DNA of 64,000 nt from an uncultured bacterium (lineage in GTDB: Bacteria > Pseudomonadota > Alphaproteobacteria > Sphingomonadales > Sphingomonadaceae), in contig CALOGB020000221.1 of assembly GCA_942636505.2 (NCBI GenBank), positions 1-64,000 of the forward strand, written 5' to 3'. The notes beneath the pieces were generated by a model that searched no databases, had not been told where the DNA came from, and was given only the letters and a program-made list of their open reading frames with translations. Below are positions 1 through 8,202 of this stretch, piece after piece. The stretch's first letter is position 1. The number at the start of each line of letters is the position of its first letter. Position numbers and translations under genes: made by a program.

Positions 1-1464
1 GTGCCTGTAGATGTTCGCCGGGATCGGCTCGATGCAGGCCGACGTGCCGCCGCAGATGATCGAGATCGACGCGGTCGGCGCGATCGCCATCTTGCAGCTG
101 AACCGCTCCATCGCGCCGACGTCGGCGGCGTCGGGGCAGGGGCCGCGCTCGATCGCGAGCTGCATCGAGGCTTCGTTGGCCTGGCTGCTGATGTGCTTGA
201 ACATGCGGAGATTCCACGACTTCGCCATCGCGCCCTCGAACGCGAGCCCACGGGCCTGGAGGAACGAGTGGAAGCCCATCACGCCGAGCCCGACCGAGCG
301 CTCGCGGCCGGCGGAATACGCGGCGCGTTCCATGCCGGGTTCGTGGCGGTCGATGTAATCCTGCAGGACGTTGTCGAGGAAGCGCATGACGTCCTCGATC
401 AGGCCCTTCTCGTCCTTCCACTGATCCCATGTCTCGAGGTTCAGCGACGACAGGCAGCAGACAGCGGTACGCTCGTTGCCGAGATGATCCTTGCCGGTCG
501 GCAGCGTGATCTCCGAGCACAGGTTCGAGGTCGAGACCTTGAGGCCAAGCTCGCGGTGGTGCTTCGGCATCGCCTTGTTCACGTGGTCGGCGAAGACGAT
601 GTACGGCTCGCCGGTCTGGAGGCGGGTCTCGACGAGCTTCTGGAACAGCGAGCGCGCATCGACGGTGGCGCGGATCGCCTGGTCCTTCGGCGAGCGGAGA
701 TGCCATTCGTCACCGTTGCGGACCGCTTCCATGAAGGCGTCGGTGATCAGCACGCCGTGGTGCAGGTTCAAAGCCTTGCGGTTGAAATCGCCCGAGGGTT
801 TGCGGATTTCGAGGAATTCCTCGATCTCGGGGTGCGAGACGTCGAGGTACACGGCCGCCGACCCGCGGCGCAGCGAGCCCTGGCTGATCGCGAGCGTCAG
901 CGAATCCATGACGCGGACGAACGGGATGATGCCGCTGGTCTTGCCGTTGAGGCCGACCGGCTCGCCGATGCCGCGGACGTTGCCCCAATAGGTGCCGATG
1001 CCGCCGCCGCGCGAGGCGAGCCAGACATTCTCGTTCCAGGTGTCGACGATGCCGCCGAGGCTGTCGGGGACCGAGTTGAGGTAGCACGAGATCGGCAGGC
1101 CGCGACCGGTGCCGCCGTTCGACAGAACGGGAGTGGCGGGCATGAACCAGAGCTTCGAGATCGCGTCGTAGAGGCGCTGTGCGTGGCCGGCGTCGTCTGC
1201 GTACGCGGAGGCGACGCGGACGAACAGGTCCTGGTAGCTCTCGCCCGGGAGCAGATAGCGATCCTTGAGCGTGTCCTTGCCGAATTCGGTCAGCAGCGCG
1301 TCGCGGCTGTGATCAACCTCGACCGGGTAGATCTGCGCGCGCACGGAATGGCTGTCCTGCGCCTGGCGCGGGGCCTTGGGGGCCTCGGCTTCAGGCGCTG
1401 CAATGGTCTGTTCGATCGTGTCTGTGGTCATGTCGCTATCCCGGCTGCTGTCTCTGAAATCCAT
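1..1464 (-). CDS. nrdA: Ribonucleoside-diphosphate reductase, alpha subunit (3' part outside window)
   Basis: Large catalytic subunit of class I ribonucleotide reductase, which reduces NDPs to dNDPs together with a radical-carrying beta subunit. The 488 codons seen read straight to the window edge, so the C-terminus, with the redox cysteine pair, is missing. Seen directly: the first active-site Cys in LPISCYLNS (about residue 127), the glycine-rich SRGGGIGTYWG stretch, and NLCSEI (residues 314-319), which holds the Asn, Cys and Glu of the catalytic loop. The start at 1464 is preferred because an AGGAG lies 8 nt upstream; a second ATG at 1431 is possible. The first 60 residues do not look like an ATP-cone, so the usual N-terminal activity-control domain seems absent. 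No beta-subunit gene is in the window. Confidence 0.95.
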   Translation of the reverse strand, partial: MDFRDSSRDSDMTTDTIEQTIAAPEAEAPKAPRQAQDSHSVRAQIYPVEVDHSRDALLTEFGKDTLKDRYLLPGESYQDLFVRVASAYADDAGHAQRLYDAISKLWFMPATPVLSNGGTGRGLPISCYLNSVPDSLGGIVDTWNENVWLASRGGGIGTYWGNVRGIGEPVGLNGKTSGIIPFVRVMDSLTLAISQGSLRRGSAAVYLDVSHPEIEEFLEIRKPSGDFNRKALNLHHGVLITDAFMEAVRNGDEWHLRSPKDQAIRATVDARSLFQKLVETRLQTGEPYIVFADHVNKAMPKHHRELGLKVSTSNLCSEITLPTGKDHLGNERTAVCCLSSLNLETWDQWKDEKGLIEDVMRFLDNVLQDYIDRHEPGMERAAYSAGRERSVGLGVMGFHSFLQARGLAFEGAMAKSWNLRMFKHISSQANEASMQLAIERGPCPDAADVGAMERFSCKMAIAPTASISIICGGTSACIEPIPANIYRH

Positions 1465-1894
1465 CGAAACCGCTCCTAGTGTTCTGTATTCGTTCGAATC
1501 GGCGTCATGTCGCCATGCTACCATCGGACGGCCCCTAACGGGAGAACAAAAAGTGACCATCGCGGCGGTGGAAGGCGCGCTTACGGTCATATCGCATATG
1601 GCTATGCGAGGGTTGTTCTACCAGCGATTGGGTCCGCCCCCGAACGCAACCCCAAGAGATTGTGCCAAAGCGCGAAGAGACGCAAGGGGGTGAAGAGGTG
1701 GTCGGGGGCTCGGTTCGTCGCGTTCGCATGCGGGTTGGCCGAGCGGCATATTCGCGACGCGTGGACTTCTGCGGGGTTCGTGAAGCGCAAGGGGGCGAAG
1801 CGGGAACGAAAAATTATTTAAGGGCGGAAGATGGCAAATGTTGCTTCGGGGGGAGCGGGTGGGAGTAGGCACTGGACATGGGGGGGCCGCTCTA
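1465..1894. other. Intergenic stretch upstream of nrdA, no gene found
   Basis: This stretch lies upstream of nrdA and should contain its promoter. I could not identify a convincing -35/-10 pair or an NrdR box. The open frames here translate to repeat-like, arginine-rich peptides with no family resemblance, and I treat them as non-coding. Two repeat elements follow at 1895-1974 and 2049-2153. Confidence 0.5.
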
Positions 1895-1974
1895 GTTCCC
1901 CCGCGAACGCGGGGGCCCAGGCGCCACGAACGTCGACCTCCTTGATTCCTGGACCCCCGCCTTCGCGGGGGAAC
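1895..1974. repeat. Family B inverted repeat
   Basis: Arms of the form GTTCCCCCGCG...GGGGGCCCAG face the reverse copy ending CTTCGCGGGGGAAC, giving an imperfect hairpin of about 80 nt. The same family recurs at 14530, 22570, 45714, 46117, 60754 and 62549. Confidence 0.8.
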
Positions 1975-2048
1975 GGGATGGGGCGTTCTTCCTCTTCTAA
2001 AACGAGAGCACCACCCCGTCAGGACCTCACCACCCCGCCAAAACCTCA

Positions 2049-2153
2049 CCACCCCGGCGAAGGCCGGGGCCCAAGTGGGGGACATTGCCAACTGAGCGAT
2101 GTGCGTCGTTACTGCGACCTTTTCACTTGGGCCCCAGCCTCCGCCGGGGTGGT
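2049..2153. repeat. Family A inverted repeat (covarying arm)
   Basis: About 105 nt. The arms CACCCCGGCGAAGGCCGGGG and their reverse complement enclose an asymmetric core. The inner arm here reads CCCAAGTG and the opposite arm CACTTGGG, whereas most copies have CCCAATTGG on both sides, so the change is compensated. The core matches the 14649 copy in reverse orientation. Confidence 0.85.
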
Positions 2154-2182
2154 AGCAATTGGACGGGCGCGCCCGGCCTGCC

Positions 2183-4288
2183 TCAGCCCTCGATCATCGT
2201 CCGGATCTGCGTCGCTAGCGCCTCCATCGCGAACGGCTTGGTGATCATCGACATCCCAGGCTCCAGGAAGCCCGACGCCAGCGCGGCATTTTCCGCATAG
2301 CCGGTCATGAACAGCACGCGCAGGTCCGGACGCAGGGCACGGCCGGCGTCGGCGACCTGGCGACCGTTCAGGCCGGGCAGGCCGATGTCGGTGACGAGCA
2401 GGTCGACCCGCTCCATCGTCCGCAGGCGCTCCAGACCCGCCGGGCCATCATGCGCCTCGATCGCTTGATAGCCCAATTCGCCCAATACCTCGACGATCAG
2501 CGCGCGAACGACCGAATCGTCCTCGACCACCAGCACGATTTCGCCGGCATCGGTGACATGCTCCTGCGTCAGGCCGGGAAGCGCTTCGTCCTGCTCCGCT
2601 TCGCCGTAGTGACGCGGCAAATACAGCTTGATCGTCGTGCCCTGGCCAAGCTCGCTATAGATCCTCGCATAGCCCTCGGACTGGCGCGCGAAGCCGTAGA
2701 TCATCGACAGGCCGAGCCCCGTACCCTGGCCGATCGGCTTGGTGGTGAAGAACGGCTCGAATGCCTTGGCGATCGTGTCGGCGGACATGCCGGTGCCGGT
2801 GTCGGACACGCAGATACACACGTAGTGGCCGGGCCGGACGTCGCGCTGGCTGGCGGCGAAATGGTCGTCGAGGTGCGCGTTGCACGTCTCGATCGTTAGC
2901 TTGCCACCGTGCGGCATCGCGTCGCGCGCGTTGATGACGAGGTTGAGCAACGAGTTCTCGAGCTGGTTGGGATCGCACAGCGTCGTCCACAGACCACCGG
3001 CGAGCACCATCTCGAGTTCGATCTGCTCGCCGGTGGTGCGGCGGAGCAAGTCCTCGAGCGAGGCGACCAGCGGGTTGACCTTGACCGGGCGCGGATCGAG
3101 CGGCTGTCGGCGCGAGAACGCGAGCAAGCGGTGGGTCAGCGAGGCGGCGCGGTTGGCGGCGGTGGTCGCGCCGGTGATGAAGCGATCGAGCTCGCCGACA
3201 CGCCCTTGCGCGACGCGGCGCTGGACGATCTCAAGGCTACCGGTGATGCCTTGCAACAGATTGTTGAAATCGTGGGCGATGCCACCGGTGAGTTGCCCGA
3301 CCGCCTCCATCTTCTGCGCCTGGCGGAGTGCTTCCTGCGCCTCGACCAGTTCCTGCGTACGATCGCGGACGCGTTGTTCGAGGTCGGCGTTGAGCGATTG
3401 CAGGTCGCGTTCGAGCCGCTTGCGGTCGGTGACGTCCGCGCCTTCGACGAAAATGCCGACGACCGCACCGGTCGCGTCGCGGATCGGCTGGTAGACGAAA
3501 TCGACGTAGCGGTCGTTGACCGAACCGCCGGGTTCAGCCTGAACCGCATAGAGCATGCCCACCGCCGTGAACGCTTCGCCTGTCGCATACACATCGTCGA
3601 GCAGGTCCAGAAACCCCTGTTCGACCGCGTCGGGCAACGCCTCGGCAACGGTTCGACCCAGCATCTCTCGGTGGCCGACCAGCTTGTCGTAGCCGGGGTT
3701 GGTTAGCTCGAACCGGTGCTCGGGCCCGCGCAACATCGCCATGAAGGTCGGCGCCTGCGCGAACATCTGGCTCATCCGTTCACGCTCGTCGCGCAGCGCG
3801 CGTTCGGTCTGGACGCGCTCGGTGCTCTCGTAGGTCGAGCAGAACATGCCCGCGATCGCGCCGCTCTCGTCGCGCACGGGCGAGTAGGAGAAGGTGAACC
3901 AGGCGTGCTCGTCATAGCCCTTGCGGTCGGTGACGAGTTGCAGGTTCTCGAAGAACGACGCTTCGCCCGTCAGCGCCTTATCGACCAGGGGGCTGATATC
4001 GCTCCAGACATCCGCCCATACGTCCGCAAACCGCTGGCCGAGCGCCTGCGGGTGCTTGTCGTGCATGATGCGCGCGTAATGGTCGTTGTAGAGGAAGCCG
4101 AGCTCGGGCCCCCATGCGAGGCACATCGCGAATTCCGACGCGAGCATCAGCGAAACGATCGAGCGGAGCGACTGCGGCCAGTGCTCGATCGGCCCGAGTG
4201 GCGACGACGACCAGTCATGCGCGCGGATCATCGCGGCCATCTCGCCGCCACCGGTCAGGAAATCGGCCTCGGCCGTCTGTGTGATCAT
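2183..4288 (-). CDS. Hybrid sensor histidine kinase/response regulator with two PAS domains
   Basis: Predicted cytoplasmic signalling kinase of 701 residues; no transmembrane segment or signal peptide is apparent. Domain order: PAS-like sensor (about 35-160), second PAS (about 175-290), a coiled-coil linker (295-330), HisKA with phospho-acceptor His339 in GGIAHDFNNLL, HATPase_c with N-box NLVINARDAM, DTGTGM, FEPFFTTK and GQGTGLGLSM, and a C-terminal receiver (about 582-700) with phospho-acceptor Asp in LLVTDIGLPG and the conserved Lys in TKPF. AGGAA lies 8 nt before the ATG. The PAS arrangement and H-box resemble the light- or redox-sensing hybrid kinases frequent in sphingomonads, but I see no diagnostic flavin-binding Cys motif, so the stimulus is unknown. 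No partner regulator is adjacent. Confidence 0.9.
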   Translation of the reverse strand: MITQTAEADFLTGGGEMAAMIRAHDWSSSPLGPIEHWPQSLRSIVSLMLASEFAMCLAWGPELGFLYNDHYARIMHDKHPQALGQRFADVWADVWSDISPLVDKALTGEASFFENLQLVTDRKGYDEHAWFTFSYSPVRDESGAIAGMFCSTYESTERVQTERALRDERERMSQMFAQAPTFMAMLRGPEHRFELTNPGYDKLVGHREMLGRTVAEALPDAVEQGFLDLLDDVYATGEAFTAVGMLYAVQAEPGGSVNDRYVDFVYQPIRDATGAVVGIFVEGADVTDRKRLERDLQSLNADLEQRVRDRTQELVEAQEALRQAQKMEAVGQLTGGIAHDFNNLLQGITGSLEIVQRRVAQGRVGELDRFITGATTAANRAASLTHRLLAFSRRQPLDPRPVKVNPLVASLEDLLRRTTGEQIELEMVLAGGLWTTLCDPNQLENSLLNLVINARDAMPHGGKLTIETCNAHLDDHFAASQRDVRPGHYVCICVSDTGTGMSADTIAKAFEPFFTTKPIGQGTGLGLSMIYGFARQSEGYARIYSELGQGTTIKLYLPRHYGEAEQDEALPGLTQEHVTDAGEIVLVVEDDSVVRALIVEVLGELGYQAIEAHDGPAGLERLRTMERVDLLVTDIGLPGLNGRQVADAGRALRPDLRVLFMTGYAENAALASGFLEPGMSMITKPFAMEALATQIRTMIEG

Positions 4289-4406
4289 CTCAAATTCCTG
4301 CCGGGTCGCACGCCGGGCCGAATTTTACGCCGGTGCGCGTTCGATACGGCCGATCGATACGGGGACGCGTCGCGCGTTTCCACCGGTTCGCGGGCAGGTC
4401 GCCGGG

Positions 4407-5132
4407 TCATCGGCACAGTTCGTCCGCCAATCGCGTCAGGCTGTCGACGCTATGGTCCCAATCCTGCGCGGCATCCGCGTCGGGCGCGGGGCGGCCGCCA
4501 TATTCGTTCGGGCGGTCGACATAGGCGGTCTGCAGGCCGGCGGCGCGCGCCGCGGCAAGGTCGCTGTGATGCGCGGCGACGAGGCAGAGTTCGCCGGGCG
4601 CAATTCCGAGAAACCGCGCGGTGGCGAGGTAGGATTCGGGAAGCGGCTTGTAGACGCGGCTGACTTCGGCGCCGAGGATCGCATCCCAGGGAAGGTGGGC
4701 GCGGCGGGCCATCTCCAGCATCAGCGCGATGTTGCCGTTGCTGAGCGTGACGACCGGGTACCGGGTCTTAAGGCGGGTGAGGCCCTCGACCGAGTCGGGC
4801 CAGGGATCGAGCCGGTGCCAGGCGCCGGTCAGGTCGGTGAGCGTATCTTCGTCCAGCGCGGCGGGGTCGATGCCGTGGTGACGGAGCAGGTCTTCGAGTG
4901 CCTCGCGGTGGAGCGTGTCGAGAATGACGAACGGCCGCCTTCCGCTGCGGACCTCCTCGAGCGCCGGCTGATAGCGTTTGCGCCAGCCGTCGGCGAAGCG
5001 GTGCGGGTCGATATCGGTGCGACCTAGGCGCGCGAGGATCGGTGCGGCATCGCAGGCGATGCCCGAGCGCCAGTCGACCACGGTGCCGAACACGTCGAAC
5101 GCGACGGCTTTGATCTGGGCGCGATGTACCAT
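4407..5132 (-). CDS. Haloacid dehalogenase type II-like hydrolase
   Basis: HAD-superfamily enzyme of 241 residues, closest by motif to (S)-2-haloacid dehalogenases. Seen: motif I VAFDVFGTVVDW (nucleophile is the first Asp of DVFGT), motif II TLSNGN, the Lys region SRVYKPLPESY, and motif III AAHHSDLAAARAAGL. The open frame runs upstream to 5291, but that part is translated from a family A repeat, so I use the internal ATG at 5132, directly before the domain. No clear Shine-Dalgarno is visible. Known relatives hydrolyse 2-haloacids with inversion; the substrate here could equally be another small phospho- or halo-compound. Confidence 0.85.
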   Translation of the reverse strand: MVHRAQIKAVAFDVFGTVVDWRSGIACDAAPILARLGRTDIDPHRFADGWRKRYQPALEEVRSGRRPFVILDTLHREALEDLLRHHGIDPAALDEDTLTDLTGAWHRLDPWPDSVEGLTRLKTRYPVVTLSNGNIALMLEMARRAHLPWDAILGAEVSRVYKPLPESYLATARFLGIAPGELCLVAAHHSDLAAARAAGLQTAYVDRPNEYGGRPAPDADAAQDWDHSVDSLTRLADELCR

Positions 5133-5254
5133 GAGGGTGAGACGGTGGGAGGCGGCGGTTGGTTCCCGGGAATGAGGGACTTCCGGGCTCTTGCGCAGGC
5201 CGTCGTTGAGCGGGGGACTCGGCAATTTATCCCACCATCCTAGGAGATTACACA

Positions 5255-5360
5255 CCACCCCGGCGGAGGCCGGGGCCCAATTGGGAAACATGGATTGGCG
5301 AACGCCGTCCGCTGTTACGACGACCTCTCCAATTGGGCCCCGGCCTCCGCCGGGGTGGTG
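5255..5360. repeat. Family A inverted repeat
   Basis: Full-length element of about 105 nt between the c-di-GMP protein gene and the HAD gene. The core, read on the minus strand, aligns with the 14649 copy (shared GAGAGGTCGT and GTAAC), so the element is directional. Confidence 0.85.
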
Positions 5361-5415
5361 GCCTTTTACCGGTCTTCCGCAAAGTCGGACCGATCGCCGG
5401 CTCGGCTCGTCTAAC

Positions 5416-8070
5416 TCACCCAGTCCGGCGGAGACGCGCGGAGTGGCCCTGGTTCAGTCGTTCCAGGTTGAACGCCTCGTGGAACTCGATGCCCGCCTTG
5501 CCGGCGCGGGCCCAGCGGATGCGAGCGGGGACCATGTGGTGCTCGACCAGTTCGATCTCCAGTTCGACACCATCGGGATTGCCGTCGATCCGCAGCCCGT
5601 CGAGCATCGCGCCCGAGGTCGATATGTCGCGGATGCGGACGTCGCCCGGGACCCCAGCGATCGAGATCCGGGCGGAGCGCAGCATCTTGTGACGCGTCGC
5701 GCGCGTCACCTTGAAACCGCTGGCGATGGCGGTGCCGTGCTCGACCCCCAATTGCCGCAACGCCTCGTCCGCGCGGACCGGGCGGCCATAGACATAGCCC
5801 TGGATATGGCTGCACCCGAGGTCACGGATCAGGTCGATCTCGTCCTGCACCTCTACCCCCTCGGCGGTCGTCTCCATGCCGAGCGTGTCCGCGAGCGTGA
5901 CGATCGCCTTGATGATCGCGGCGTTGCGGTTGCCCGGCTCGGCCGCACCGCGCACGAACGACTGGTCGATCTTGATCTTGTCGAACGGCGCGTTGCGCAG
6001 ATAGCCGAGCGACGAATAGCCCGTGCCGAAATCGTCGAGCGCGAGGCGGACCCCGATCCCCTTGAGCGCCCTGAACATCTGTTCGGACGAGCGAGTCTCG
6101 TCGAGGAACACGCCTTCCGTGATCTCCAGTTCGAGGCGCCCTGCGGCGATCCCAGACTGCGCGAGCGCACTGGTGACGAGCGTGGGCAGAGCGGGGTTGG
6201 CGAACTGGATCGGCGAGACGTTGACCGCGACGCGGACCGAGCCGGGCCAGCGCGCCGCCTCCAGGCACGCGGTCCGCAACACCCATTCGCCGATCGCCTC
6301 GATCAGCCCGCATTCCTCCGCGACCGGAATGAAGTCGGCGGGCGAGACGAGCCCGCGCGTCGGGTGGTTCCAGCGGATCAGCGCTTCGTAGCCGACGATC
6401 TGCGCCGACTTCGTGCTGACGATCGGCTGGTAGCAGAGGTGGAACGCGCCGTCGGAGATCGCCGCGCGCAGATCGTCCTCGAGCAGTTTCCGCGTGCGCG
6501 CGCCGGTCAACATGTCGTCCGAATAGAAGCGGTGGACGCCGCGCCCGTCGGCCTTGGCGGCGTACAGCGCGAGATCAGCGTTACGGACGAGCGTCTCGGC
6601 ATCGTCGCCGTCGTCGGGTGCGATCGCGATGCCGATCGAGCAGCCGATCGTGACCGACGTCCCGCTGATGAAATAGGGTTCGGACAGCGAGGCGATGACT
6701 TCGCGGGACAGCGCGGCGAGCGTGTCGCGGTCGGCGATGCCGGGCAGCACGACCTGGAACTCGTCGCCGCCCAGCCGCCCGACCAGCCCCGCGTCCGCGA
6801 TGCCGCGCTGGAGTCGTTGCGCGACCTGTTTCAATAGCGTGTCGCCCGCCTGGTGACCCAGCGTATCGTTGACCGCCTTGAACCGATCGAGATCCATCAG
6901 GAACAGCGACGTCGCGCGGTACGGACCGGTATTCTGCGCGAGCGTCTTGTCGAGAGACGATCGCATCCGCTGGCGGTTCGCCAGCCCGGTGAGCCCGTCG
7001 AACAGCGCCAGCCGCGTGATCTCCGCCTCCGACCTGCGCTGTTCGGTCAGGTCGCGGCCCGAGCCGATGAACCCCTGGAAGCGGCCGAGATCGTCGACCA
7101 CCGGCCGCCCCGAGATCGACCACCACCGTTGGCATTCGAGCGAGGTCGCGGCGCACACCGAATAGTCCGAGAACGACGTGCGCGAGGCAATGTGGAAGGC
7201 GAGCGTCCGTTCGGTGCCGGGCGCGTCGTTGTCCATGCGGAACAGGTCGGTGACCGATTGCCCGATCGCGTCGCCGGCAAGGCCGAGTTCGTCGGTGACC
7301 TTGGCGGACAGGTAGGTCAGGCGGCCCTGGCGGTCGGCTTCCCAGAACCAGCCCGTCCCCTGGTCCTCGAATTCGGCGACCATCCGGATCGCGAGCCGGC
7401 CTTCGTTCGCGTGCTCGGCGCGGTGCAGTTCCTGCGCTACGTCGATCCGCGCGAGGCGGTGCGCGACGATCCCCAGGCTGCCGAGGAATGCGATCGCGAC
7501 CAGCAGCGGCATACCGATCCCCGCGCAGACCGCGAGCGTCACGACGATCCCGACGCCGAGGCCGAGCGTCGCCGCGCGGACTGCATGGACGCTAACCGCG
7601 GTGACCGCGACCATGCCCAGCACCGCGACGCAGCAGGCGAGTTGCAGCGACCCCGACGGGGCGCGCGCGACGGTCCACAGAAGTGACAGGGACAGCGCTG
7701 CGACCCCCGCGACCCCAACGGTAAGCGCGCGGTTGCGCTTATAGGCAGGCCATTCGCGCAATCCCGGCAGCCGCAACACGCCGAACACGCCTGCGGACAG
7801 CGCGGCCAGGATCGCGGCATGGATGCCGATCGACGGGACGATAGTGCCAAGACCGGCGGCAGGCGATGCGATCAGCGCAAGCGCGACGAGGAGGGCGCAG
7901 GCGACCATCTGCGTGGCAACCGCGATCGGCCAGGTTTCCGCGACCTGCGCGAGCTTGCGATCGAGGAGTTCTGCAACCTGTTCGCGCGAATCCTCGCCAA
8001 GCCCGAACACGGCGGGGGCTGGCGATCGATCGCGCGCGCGGCGATCCGCGACGGGGAGGGGGGCGTACAT
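5416..8070 (-). CDS. Membrane GGDEF-EAL-PilZ cyclic-di-GMP protein
   Basis: 884-residue membrane protein predicted to make and/or degrade cyclic-di-GMP. Layout: a hydrophobic N-terminal region with about five to six transmembrane segments (50-215), a PAS-like domain (about 230-350, with GTGWFWEADRQGRLTYLS), GGDEF (355-520), EAL (535-785) and a C-terminal PilZ-like domain (795-880). The cyclase motif is intact (RLGGDEFQ). The phosphodiesterase motifs are intact (YEALIRWNHP, the metal-binding DDFGTGYSSL). PilZ retains RDISTSGAML, but the usual N-terminal RxxxR is not clean, so ligand binding by this domain is uncertain. Both catalytic domains could be active. It lies downstream of the RND efflux operon on the same strand, separated by a likely terminator, so co-transcription is not assumed. 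Confidence 0.93.
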   Translation of the reverse strand: MYAPLPVADRRARDRSPAPAVFGLGEDSREQVAELLDRKLAQVAETWPIAVATQMVACALLVALALIASPAAGLGTIVPSIGIHAAILAALSAGVFGVLRLPGLREWPAYKRNRALTVGVAGVAALSLSLLWTVARAPSGSLQLACCVAVLGMVAVTAVSVHAVRAATLGLGVGIVVTLAVCAGIGMPLLVAIAFLGSLGIVAHRLARIDVAQELHRAEHANEGRLAIRMVAEFEDQGTGWFWEADRQGRLTYLSAKVTDELGLAGDAIGQSVTDLFRMDNDAPGTERTLAFHIASRTSFSDYSVCAATSLECQRWWSISGRPVVDDLGRFQGFIGSGRDLTEQRRSEAEITRLALFDGLTGLANRQRMRSSLDKTLAQNTGPYRATSLFLMDLDRFKAVNDTLGHQAGDTLLKQVAQRLQRGIADAGLVGRLGGDEFQVVLPGIADRDTLAALSREVIASLSEPYFISGTSVTIGCSIGIAIAPDDGDDAETLVRNADLALYAAKADGRGVHRFYSDDMLTGARTRKLLEDDLRAAISDGAFHLCYQPIVSTKSAQIVGYEALIRWNHPTRGLVSPADFIPVAEECGLIEAIGEWVLRTACLEAARWPGSVRVAVNVSPIQFANPALPTLVTSALAQSGIAAGRLELEITEGVFLDETRSSEQMFRALKGIGVRLALDDFGTGYSSLGYLRNAPFDKIKIDQSFVRGAAEPGNRNAAIIKAIVTLADTLGMETTAEGVEVQDEIDLIRDLGCSHIQGYVYGRPVRADEALRQLGVEHGTAIASGFKVTRATRHKMLRSARISIAGVPGDVRIRDISTSGAMLDGLRIDGNPDGVELEIELVEHHMVPARIRWARAGKAGIEFHEAFNLERLNQGHSARLRRTG

Positions 8071-8158
8071 CCAACCGTTCTGACTGGAATATCTTGCTGA
8101 TACGGTAAGATTGGCAGGGCGCGAAAAAACTTCTTCTGCTCAGTGCGTTATGAAGGCG

Positions 8159-8195
8159 GAGGGAACGGAGTTGCGTCTGGCTCTTCCGTTCCCTC
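8159..8195 (-). terminator. Stem-loop after the RND efflux operon
   Basis: A perfect 11-bp stem (GAGGGAACGGA with its complement) and a 15-nt loop lie just past the outer-membrane channel stop codon. There is no immediate U-tract; a run of six T on the transcribed sense strand comes only about 30 nt later. It could act as a transcription barrier or mRNA 3' end. Confidence 0.45.
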
Positions 8196-8202
8196 GGACG
8201 CG

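Noticed and set aside
1..1479. Long plus-strand frame of 492 codons
   Set aside because: It is the shadow of nrdA on the opposite strand; the peptide is Arg/Asp/Ala-rich with no family signal, whereas the minus strand gives clear NrdA motifs.
1465..1560. NrdR box upstream of nrdA
   Set aside because: I searched for paired ACA-x-TATATAGTGT-like boxes by eye and found none convincing.
5133..5291. N-terminal extension of the HAD dehalogenase
   Set aside because: The added residues come from a family A repeat and precede a complete domain start, so the shorter start is used.
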